Under the pieces are notes generated by a model, which saw only the letters and a program-made list of their open reading frames with translations, searched no databases and had not been told where the DNA came from. From JBDSTZ01 sp039927975 (GTDB lineage Bacteria; Pseudomonadota; Gammaproteobacteria; Burkholderiales; Burkholderiaceae_D): a stretch of DNA of 9,615 nucleotides. Shown here piece by piece: positions 1 through 5,791 of this stretch. The DNA lies in assembly GCA_039927975.1 (NCBI GenBank), contig JBDSTZ010000366.1:1-9615 (forward strand), written 5' to 3'. The first letter of the stretch is position 1. Each line of letters begins with the position of its first letter. Both the position numbers and the translations under genes were made by a program.

Positions 1-1
1 G

Positions 2-1477
2 GCCAACTACCAGGTTGGCGCCACCTCGCTGGTGCTCAGCGCGCTCAAGCTCAGTCCGTCGACCATCACCGCCTATGGTTCCACCGTCGTCAGCATCGAC
101 GTGCTGGCCGGCGCCACCAAGTACACCGACCAGCAACTCACCGTCAACTTCACCTCGACCTGCGTGAGCAGCGGCCGCGCCACCATGGCGGTGTCGGCGC
201 CCACCAACAACGGCACCGCGCAAGTGGTGTTCCGCGACCAGGGCTGCGGCAGCAACGACGCGATCAGCGCCTCGGTGGTCGGCGTCAAGCAGTCGGCCAG
301 CGCCACCTTGAGCATCGGCGTGCCGGCGGCGACCTCGATCCAGTTCTCGACCGCCTCGCCGACCGACAAGTCGCTCGTCATCAAGGGCCAGGGCGGCATC
401 AGCCGCACCGAGACCGCGACCTTGACCTTCACCGTGTTCGACATCTTCAACAACCCCTTGCCCGGCCAGCTGGTGACTTTCTCGACCACCTCGCCGAACG
501 TGACGATCAACAAGCTCTCCGACAGCACCGACCAGAGCGGCCAGGTCATCACCACCGTCAATTCGGGCAGCGTGCCGACCACCTTCCGCATCGTCGCCAC
601 CCTGGCCAGCGGCGTGTCGACCTCGTCGGACTCGATCGTGGTCACCACCGGTCAGGTGGTCAAGACCGCGTTTTCGCTCAGCGTGACCAAGGCCAACGTC
701 GAGGGGCTCAATTACGACAGCGGCCCGGTCACCCCGGCCAGCGTGGTCAGCGTGCTGCTCGCCGACCAGAACGGCAACCCGGTGGCCGACGGCACCCCGG
801 TGGTGTTCCAGACCAACCTCGGCGCGGTCGGTTCGGCCAACAAGGGCGGCTGCAACACCGTCAATGGCGGCTGCTCGGTCGATTTCCGTACCCAGAACCC
901 GCGTGTCGCCGTGCCTGGCCTGCCGGCCACGCCGTGCAACAACCTCGCCGCCGGCGGCAGCGCCGACAGCACCCGCACCGGCCTGGCGACGATTTGCGCC
1001 AGCACCACCGACGGCGTCAACACCGTGTTCGGCAAGACCACCATCTTCTTTAGCGGCGGCGTCGCCGGCAAGGTCTACCTCGACGGCGGCAGCACCGCGC
1101 TGTCGACCACCACCGCGACCACCCTGTCGACGGTCGGTTCGGCCGAATCGAAAGTGTTCACCGTCCAGGTCAACGACGTCAACGACAATCCGATGCCGGT
1201 CGGCACCACGGTAACGGTGGCCAGCCTGGCTAATGCCACCCTGGTCGACGTGTTGCCGGCCAGCGTGCCGAACATCTTCCCGCACAACGCCACGCTGGAC
1301 GACCCGACCGGCACCAACGTCACCGGTCCGCAGGGCTCGACCCACCGCGTGACCTTGAAGAGCACCGCGCCGACCCCGTGCACCGGGCCGACCAACGCCA
1401 CCTTCAGCCTGGTCGTGACGACCCCGCTGGCCCAGCAAACGATCTACCCGTTTAAGCTCGCGTTCTCCTGCCCGTAG
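2..1477 (+). CDS. Ig-like (Big-1/invasin-type) repeat protein, 3' part only
   Basis: The reading frame is open from base 2, so the true start and any signal peptide lie upstream; about 491 residues are visible. The protein is rich in Thr, Ser, Val, Ala and Gly and very poor in Lys and in long hydrophobic stretches. I see about four successive beta-sandwich-like units, at roughly 41-340, 340-650, 655-1065 and 1065-1477. Phrases such as DQNGNPVADGTPVVFQT and VNDVNDNPMPVGTTVTV match the Big-1 pattern of a polar turn followed by 'G..V.F'. Paired cysteines (for example TCVSSG with GCGSND, and GGC...GGC) suggest disulfides, consistent with an exported protein. The C-terminus (KLAFSCP) shows no LPXTG motif, beta-barrel or membrane anchor, so any anchoring must come from the missing N-terminus, perhaps a lipobox. 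Likely role: surface or periplasmic adhesin-like protein; the substrate is unknown. The family call is good, the function uncertain. Confidence 0.85.
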   Translation, partial: ANYQVGATSLVLSALKLSPSTITAYGSTVVSIDVLAGATKYTDQQLTVNFTSTCVSSGRATMAVSAPTNNGTAQVVFRDQGCGSNDAISASVVGVKQSASATLSIGVPAATSIQFSTASPTDKSLVIKGQGGISRTETATLTFTVFDIFNNPLPGQLVTFSTTSPNVTINKLSDSTDQSGQVITTVNSGSVPTTFRIVATLASGVSTSSDSIVVTTGQVVKTAFSLSVTKANVEGLNYDSGPVTPASVVSVLLADQNGNPVADGTPVVFQTNLGAVGSANKGGCNTVNGGCSVDFRTQNPRVAVPGLPATPCNNLAAGGSADSTRTGLATICASTTDGVNTVFGKTTIFFSGGVAGKVYLDGGSTALSTTTATTLSTVGSAESKVFTVQVNDVNDNPMPVGTTVTVASLANATLVDVLPASVPNIFPHNATLDDPTGTNVTGPQGSTHRVTLKSTAPTPCTGPTNATFSLVVTTPLAQQTIYPFKLAFSCP

Positions 1478-1517
1478 GGCGCTGGCAAGGCGGTAAACCA
1501 GCGGCGGTTTCAGCGCC
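1478..1517 (+). other. Bulged hairpin directly after the stop codon
   Basis: GGCGCTG (1478-1484) pairs with CAGCGCC (1511-1517), and AAACC (1495-1499) pairs with GGTTT (1506-1510). The 3' arm is continuous, while the 5' arm has a 10-nt bulge. It lies just before the intrinsic terminator and could protect the 3' end of the Ig-like mRNA. This was found by eye; the folding energy was not computed. Confidence 0.35.
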
Positions 1518-1534
1518 GCGACAGCAACATCGGC

Positions 1535-1561
1535 GGCCAGGAAAAGTTCCTGGCCGTTTTT
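1535..1561 (+). terminator. Intrinsic terminator of the Ig-like protein gene
   Basis: A perfect 9-bp stem, GGCCAGGAA (1535-1543) with TTCCTGGCC (1547-1555), has a 3-nt loop AAG and is followed by GTTTTT (1556-1561). It lies 58 bp after the stop at 1477. It separates the Ig-like gene from the aro-dgt unit and implies that aroKB has its own promoter. Confidence 0.9.
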
Positions 1562-1587
1562 ACGTGAGGGCCCGGCACCGGCCAGTT

Positions 1588-1617
1588 TTGCCTCGGCGCC
1601 GGATTCTCGATTAGAAT
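1588..1617 (+). promoter_or_regulatory. Sigma-70 type promoter candidate for aroKB-dgt
   Basis: TTGCCT (1588-1593) and TAGAAT (1612-1617) are separated by 18 bp, close to the TTGACA/TATAAT consensus. It is the first such pair after the terminator. The expected transcription start is near 1624. The -10 heptamer TAGAATC also occurs upstream of the lipoprotein gene at 8742. Confidence 0.6.
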
Positions 1618-1628
1618 CGCTATATTGA

Positions 1629-3347
1629 ATGGGGTGGAACGCCCCGATTCGCCTATATCGCCATGACAAATTGAAATCTGAAAACGTCTTCCTGGTTGGC
1701 CTGATGGGTGCGGGCAAGACCACCATCGGCCGCCTGCTGGCCCGCAAGCTCGGCAAACGCTTCATCGATTCGGACCACGAGATTGAACAGCGCACCGGCG
1801 CCTCGATTCCCTGGATCTTCGAAATCGAAGGAGAGGAGAGCTTCCGGCGCCGCGAAGCGGAAGTCATTCGCGACCTCACCAGCCAGCAAGGCATCGTGCT
1901 GGCCACCGGCGGCGGGGCCGTGCTCAACCCGGCCAACCGCGCCTGCCTGCAAGCCGGCGGCCAGGTCATCTACCTGCGCGCGAGCATCAGCAGCATCCTG
2001 CTGCGCACCGCCAACGACAAAAACCGCCCGCTGCTGCAAACGGCCGACCCGCGCCGCCGCCTCGAGGAACTGATGGCCCAGCGCGATCCCCTGTACCGTG
2101 AAATAGCCGATATGGTCATCGATACCGGCCGTCCTAACGTACAATCGATGATTCAGACAATTCTGGACCAGCTGGCCGCCGCCGACGCGAGCCGCGCCGC
2201 GCGCCGCCCGCCGGTCCCCTTCGCGATGAACCACACTGCCACCATTTCCCTAAACGTCGACCTGGGCGAGCGCAGCTACCCGATCAGCATCGGCCCGCGG
2301 CTGCTGGCCGACCCCGCGCTGCTGGCGCGCCACGTCCAAGGCCGCTTCGCCGCCATCGTCACCAACACCACCGTCGCTCCGCTCTACCTCGAACAGCTGG
2401 CCGCGCCGCTGCGCGCGGCCGGGCGCGAGGTCGTCTCCATCGTGCTGCCCGACGGCGAGGAATACAAGCACTGGGCCTCGCTGATGCAGATCTTCGACGC
2501 CCTGCTGGCCAACAAATGCGACCGCAAGACCACCCTGATCGCGCTGGGCGGCGGCGTGATCGGCGACCTGACCGGCTTTGCCGCCGCCAGCTACATGCGC
2601 GGCGTGCCCTTCGTGCAGGTGCCGACGACATTGCTGGCGCAGGTCGATTCCTCGGTCGGTGGCAAGACCGGCCTCAATCACCCGCTCGGCAAGAACATGA
2701 TCGGCGCCTTCTACCAGCCGCGCGCCGTGCTGGCCGACACCGCCACCCTCGAGACGCTGCCGCTGCGCGAACTGTCGGCGGGCCTGGCCGAGGTGATCAA
2801 GCACGGCGCCATCATCGACGCCGCCTTCTTCGGCTGGATCGAGCAGAACATCGGCAAGCTGATGGCGCGCGACCAGGCCGCGCTGGCCTACGCGATCCAG
2901 CGCTCGTGCGAGATCAAGGCCGAGGTGGTGCGCCAGGACGAGCGCGAGGGCGGCCTGCGCGCGATCCTCAATTTCGGCCACACCTTCGGCCACGCCATCG
3001 AGGCGGGCCTGGGCTACGGCGAATGGCTGCACGGCGAAGCGGTCGGCTGCGGTATGGTGATGGCGGCCGACCTGTCGTGCCGCCTCGGCCTGATCGACCA
3101 GGCCACGGCGGCCCGCGTGACGACCCTGGTGGCCGCCGCCGGCCTGCCGGTGCGCGCGCCCGACCTCGGCGCCGAGCGCTGGCTCGAGCTGATGGAAGTC
3201 GACAAGAAGAACGAGGGCGGGGCGATCAAGTTCATCCTGCTCAAGCCCTTGGGCAGCCCGAGTATCACCGGCGCCCCGCGCGAGCAGCTGCTGGCCACCC
3301 TGGCCGCCTGCAGCGGCAGCGGCAGCGGCAGCGGCGCGGAAACCTAA
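1629..3347 (+). CDS. aroKB: Fused shikimate kinase / 3-dehydroquinate synthase (AroK-AroB)
   Basis: One 572-aa frame carries two enzymes of the cytosolic shikimate pathway. Residues about 19-182 are shikimate kinase (shikimate + ATP to shikimate 3-phosphate): Walker A GLMGAGKT (24-31), substrate-binding D47 and D49, glycine-rich TGGGAV (93-98) and lid motif RPLL (133-136). Residues 200-560 are full-length 3-dehydroquinate synthase (DAHP to 3-dehydroquinate): DGEEYK (275-280), GGGVIGDLTGF (307-317), VDSSVGGKTG (339-348), and Zn ligands E388, H451 and H468 with the same spacing as E. coli E184/H247/H264. The joint (183-199) is Ala/Arg/Pro-rich. No stop separates the domains, but the in-frame ATG at 2226 (M200) fits a native AroB start and forms ATGA with a +1-frame TGA. 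It has no visible Shine-Dalgarno sequence. The kinase start is uncertain: ATG 1629 lies in a hairpin only about 5 nt from the predicted mRNA 5' end, and TTG 1671 (MKSENVFLVG) is an alternative. The C-terminus is a Ser-Gly repeat. dgt follows 3 bp downstream. Confidence 0.93.
   Translation: MGWNAPIRLYRHDKLKSENVFLVGLMGAGKTTIGRLLARKLGKRFIDSDHEIEQRTGASIPWIFEIEGEESFRRREAEVIRDLTSQQGIVLATGGGAVLNPANRACLQAGGQVIYLRASISSILLRTANDKNRPLLQTADPRRRLEELMAQRDPLYREIADMVIDTGRPNVQSMIQTILDQLAAADASRAARRPPVPFAMNHTATISLNVDLGERSYPISIGPRLLADPALLARHVQGRFAAIVTNTTVAPLYLEQLAAPLRAAGREVVSIVLPDGEEYKHWASLMQIFDALLANKCDRKTTLIALGGGVIGDLTGFAAASYMRGVPFVQVPTTLLAQVDSSVGGKTGLNHPLGKNMIGAFYQPRAVLADTATLETLPLRELSAGLAEVIKHGAIIDAAFFGWIEQNIGKLMARDQAALAYAIQRSCEIKAEVVRQDEREGGLRAILNFGHTFGHAIEAGLGYGEWLHGEAVGCGMVMAADLSCRLGLIDQATAARVTTLVAAAGLPVRAPDLGAERWLELMEVDKKNEGGAIKFILLKPLGSPSITGAPREQLLATLAACSGSGSGSGAET
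1631..1645 (+). promoter_or_regulatory. 5' hairpin covering the ATG start option of aroKB
   Basis: GGGGTG (1631-1636) pairs with CGCCCC (1640-1645), five Watson-Crick pairs and one G-T wobble, around loop GAA. It includes the G of ATG 1629 and would sit about 7 nt from the predicted transcript 5' end. It could block initiation at 1629 in favour of TTG 1671, or protect the mRNA 5' end. This rests on pairing by eye. Confidence 0.4.
3312..3335 (+). repeat. Hexanucleotide repeat (AGCGGC)4 at the aroB 3' end
   Basis: Four perfect tandem copies of AGCGGC encode a Ser-Gly tail just before the final Ala-Glu-Thr of the fused AroKB protein. The tail lies beyond the conserved AroB fold. Copy-number change by slippage would stay in frame and alter only tail length. 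Confidence 0.85.
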
Positions 3348-3350
3348 GCC

Positions 3351-4487
3351 ATGGACTTCGACGATCGCCTCGCACCGTACGCGGCGCATTCGTCGAAGGG
3401 GCGCGGCCGGCGCCACCCGGAGGCGCCGGCCGGCTCGCGCAGCGAATTCCAGCGCGACCGCGACCGCATCATCCACTCGACCGCGTTTCGCCGGCTCGAA
3501 TACAAGACCCAGGTCTTCCTCAACCACGAGGGCGACCTGTTTCGCACCCGCCTGACCCACAGCATCGAAGTGGCGCAGATCGGCCGCACGCTGGCGCGCA
3601 GCCTGCGCATCAACGAAGACCTGGTCGAGGCGATCGCGCTGGCGCACGACCTTGGCCACACCCCGTTCGGCCATGTCGGCCAGGACGTGCTCAATGAATG
3701 CATGGCGCAGTTCGGCGGCTTCGAACACAATCTGCAAAGCCTGCGGGTGGTCGATTCGCTCGAAGAGCATTACGGCGCCTTCGACGGCCTGAACCTGATG
3801 TTCGAGACGCGCGAGGGCATCCTCAAGCACTGTTCGCTGACCAACGCGCGCCAGCTGGGCGAACTGGGACGCCGCTTCATCGAACGCACCCAGCCCAGCC
3901 TGGAAGCGCAGCTGACCAACCTGGCCGACGAAATCGCCTACAACAACCACGACATCGACGACGGCCTGCGTTCGGGCCTGATCACCATGGCGCAGATGGA
4001 GGAAGTGGACTTGTTCGCGCGCCACCGCCACGCGGTCGAAGCCGAGTATCCGGGCTTGCCGGGCCGGCGCGCGCTGTACGAAACCTCGCGCCGCATGATC
4101 ACCGTGATGACCGCCGACGTCGTCGCCACCTCGGCGCAGCGCATCCTCGACGCCAATCCGGCCGACATCGACGCGGTGCGCGCAAGCGGCCCGCTGATTC
4201 GCTTTTCCGATTCCATGCGCGCCGACACCAGCGCCTTGAAGCGCTTCCTACACGCCAACCTGTACCGCCACTTCCAGGTCAATCGCACGCGCGTGAAGGC
4301 GAGCCGCATCGTGCGCGAACTGTTCGACGCCTTCATGAGCGAGCCGGTGCTGCTGCCGCCCGATTATCTCGAACCGACCGGCGACCAGCCAAAACAGGCG
4401 CGCCGCATCGCCGACTATATCGCCGGCATGACCGACCGCTACGCAATCCGCGAGCACCGCCGCATCTTCTCGATCGACGCGCTGTAA
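3351..4487 (+). CDS. dgt: dGTPase-like HD-domain dNTP triphosphohydrolase
   Basis: The 378-aa protein belongs to the short Dgt-like family, which cleaves dNTPs to deoxynucleosides and tripolyphosphate in the cytosol. Characterised members differ in nucleotide preference, so dGTP is not certain here. The metal-binding HD set is intact: H70 (RLTHSIEVAQ), H99-D100 (LAHDLGHTPFGH) and D193 (LADEIAYNNHDIDDG). The N-terminal signature SEFQRDRDRIIHSTAFRRLEYKTQVF (31-56) and C-terminal YAIREHRRIFSIDAL are typical of the family. Length is normal for this subfamily and shorter than E. coli Dgt (about 505 aa). ATG 3351 lies 3 bp after the aroKB stop, with GGA at 3338-3340 as a weak ribosome binding site, so co-transcription and translational coupling with aroKB are likely. 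It converges on mutY. Confidence 0.93.
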   Translation: MDFDDRLAPYAAHSSKGRGRRHPEAPAGSRSEFQRDRDRIIHSTAFRRLEYKTQVFLNHEGDLFRTRLTHSIEVAQIGRTLARSLRINEDLVEAIALAHDLGHTPFGHVGQDVLNECMAQFGGFEHNLQSLRVVDSLEEHYGAFDGLNLMFETREGILKHCSLTNARQLGELGRRFIERTQPSLEAQLTNLADEIAYNNHDIDDGLRSGLITMAQMEEVDLFARHRHAVEAEYPGLPGRRALYETSRRMITVMTADVVATSAQRILDANPADIDAVRASGPLIRFSDSMRADTSALKRFLHANLYRHFQVNRTRVKASRIVRELFDAFMSEPVLLPPDYLEPTGDQPKQARRIADYIAGMTDRYAIREHRRIFSIDAL

Positions 4488-4521
4488 CCACCGCCGCCCA
4501 TGCGGCGCGGCGCACTCACAC

Positions 4522-4543
4522 TCAATCAAATATTGAACTTTTT
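4522..4543 (+). terminator. Weak terminator candidate after dgt
   Basis: A short AT-rich stem, TCAAT (4522-4526) with ATTGA (4532-4536), is followed by ACTTTTT (T-run 4539-4543). The stem is only 5 bp and GC-poor, so it would be a weak terminator. It lies 35 bp after the dgt stop and is the only hairpin plus T-run I see there. Confidence 0.3.
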
Positions 4544-4555
4544 CCCTGTTTGGGA

Positions 4556-4575
4556 GGTCTGACGTATGTCAGACC
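4556..4575. repeat. Perfect intergenic palindrome, REP-like candidate
   Basis: GGTCTGAC (4556-4563) and GTCAGACC (4568-4575) are perfect inverted arms around loop GTAT, between the convergent dgt and mutY genes. No T-run follows on either strand, so it is not a classical intrinsic terminator. It may be a dispersed palindromic unit or a strand-neutral transcript-end barrier. Genome copy number is unknown from this window. Confidence 0.55.
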
Positions 4576-4619
4576 AGCGATCGCGATGAGCGCAAGGCGT
4601 GCGCGAGACGGCGAGGCGA

Positions 4620-4646
4620 GAGGTGCGAGAGGTGCGAGAGGTGCGA
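4620..4646. repeat. Three tandem copies of a 9-bp unit
   Basis: GAGGTGCGA is repeated perfectly at 4620-4628, 4629-4637 and 4638-4646. It is preceded by the shorter related GAGGCGA (4613-4619) and followed by GAGCGG. It lies downstream of mutY in non-coding DNA. A period of nine bases would add three residues per copy if translated, but no credible gene covers it. Confidence 0.85.
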
Positions 4647-4658
4647 GCGGCACGCGGG

Positions 4659-4683
4659 CCTGGGCGAAGCCCGGAGCATGCTC
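4659..4683 (-). other. Hairpin and palindrome at the mutY 3' end
   Basis: GGGC (4662-4665) and GCCC (4669-4672), extended by CC/GG with one bulged T, form a hairpin with loop GAA. GAGCATGCTC (4674-4683) is a perfect 10-bp palindrome overlapping the mutY stop. On the minus strand no T-run follows, so termination here would be non-canonical. These are weak candidates for the end of the mutM-mutY transcript. Confidence 0.3.
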
Positions 4684-5791
4684 AGGTGAACAGCGTGGGC
4701 CGCGCCAGCTCGGCGAGCAGCTTCTTCACCGGCGCCGGCAGCGGCGCCTGTTCGATTGCCGCCAGATCCCACCACAAATGCCCGGACACCGCGGCGCCGC
4801 GCGCCGCCAGCGTGATCCGCACAGGCTGGATGTGCAGCTTGTAGTGCGTGAACACATGCACCAGCGGCAGCAAGGTCTGCATCTCCTCGACGGCTCCGAA
4901 GCACGCGGCCGCGTCCTGCACCTGAACATCGCCGGCCACATCGGCCACATGTCCGCCGACTTCCGGCAGCGACATCAGCCCGCCCCAGATGCCGCTGTCG
5001 ATGCGCTGTTCGAGCAGGACCTGGCCGCCTTCCACGATCACCAGCATGGTGGCGCGCTTCTCGGGAATTGCCTTCTTCGGTTTGCGGACCGGAAGTTCGG
5101 CGGTGCGGCCGGTGGCCAGTGCGACGCAGCGCGGCGCCAGCGGGCAGCGCGCGCAATCGGGGCTGCTGCGCGTGCACAGGGTTGCGCCCAGGTCCATCAA
5201 ACCTTGGGTGTAGGCTTCGATGCCGGTATCGGGCAGCAGGGCCTCGGCGCGCCGCCACAGCGCATCCTCGACCGGCTTGACGCCGGGGTACTGGTCGATG
5301 CCGAACACGCGCGCGAACACGCGCTTGACGTTGCCGTCCAAGATCGCCGCCCGCCGGCCGCTGGAGAAGGCCGCGATCGCCGCCGCCGTCGAGCGGCCGA
5401 TGCCGGGCAGTTCGGCCAGCAGCGCCGGGTCGCTGGGGAAGACGCCGTCGTAGTCGGCCACGACGCGTTTGGCGCAGGCGTGCAGGTTGCGCGCGCGGGT
5501 GTAGTAGCCGAGGCCCGACCAGCAGGCCATGACGTCCTCCGACGGCGCCGCCGCCAGATCGGCCAGGGTGGGAAAGCGTGTGAGAAAGCGCGCGTAGTAG
5601 CCGAGCACCGCGCTGACCTGGGTTTGCTGCAGCATGATCTCGGAGAGCCAGATGCGATAGGCGACGCGGGTGTTCTGCCACGGCAGCGCGTGGCGGCCGT
5701 GCAGCTGCTGCCAGCCGATCACCGCGCTGGAAAACGCCGGATCGGCCAGCGCGCTCTCGTCGGCCGGCTTGAATTCGGACAGGCGCTTCAC
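4682..5791 (-). CDS. mutY: Adenine DNA glycosylase MutY
   Basis: The 369-aa protein removes adenine mispaired with 8-oxoguanine, preventing G:C to T:A transversions. Catalytic E51 lies in LSEIMLQQTQV. The helix-hairpin-helix is LPGIGRSTAAAI (128-139), and catalytic D152 lies in LDGNVKRVFARVF. The 4Fe-4S ligands C206, C213, C216 and C222 have the family spacing C-X6-C-X2-C-X5-C. A NUDIX-like 8-oxoG-sensing domain follows (about 246-369), with SGIWGGLMSLPE (266-277) and FTHYKLHI (314-321) matching the E. coli 'FSH' region. The chosen start is GTG 5791-5789, which overlaps the stop of the upstream dynamin-like gene as GTGA. There is no clear ribosome binding site, so translational coupling is likely. 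The same frame stays open to about 7687, but those extra residues only mirror the GTPase gene. Last gene of the probable mutM-GTPase-mutY operon. Confidence 0.95.
   Translation of the reverse strand: MKRLSEFKPADESALADPAFSSAVIGWQQLHGRHALPWQNTRVAYRIWLSEIMLQQTQVSAVLGYYARFLTRFPTLADLAAAPSEDVMACWSGLGYYTRARNLHACAKRVVADYDGVFPSDPALLAELPGIGRSTAAAIAAFSSGRRAAILDGNVKRVFARVFGIDQYPGVKPVEDALWRRAEALLPDTGIEAYTQGLMDLGATLCTRSSPDCARCPLAPRCVALATGRTAELPVRKPKKAIPEKRATMLVIVEGGQVLLEQRIDSGIWGGLMSLPEVGGHVADVAGDVQVQDAAACFGAVEEMQTLLPLVHVFTHYKLHIQPVRITLAARGAAVSGHLWWDLAAIEQAPLPAPVKKLLAELARPTLFT

Noticed and set aside
1602..1618. GATTCT/AGAATC inverted repeat overlapping the aroKB -10 box as an operator
   Set aside because: The 6-bp arms are short, overlap the promoter consensus itself and match no regulator site I know.
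2250..4031. 593-codon minus-strand frame opposite aroB and dgt
   Set aside because: It is the antisense shadow of two well-identified genes, with Gln/Ala/Arg/His-rich composition and no domain. It even spans the junction between the two real genes.
4577..4584. GCGATCGC palindrome
   Set aside because: An 8-bp palindrome in GC-rich DNA is expected by chance, and only one copy was noticed.
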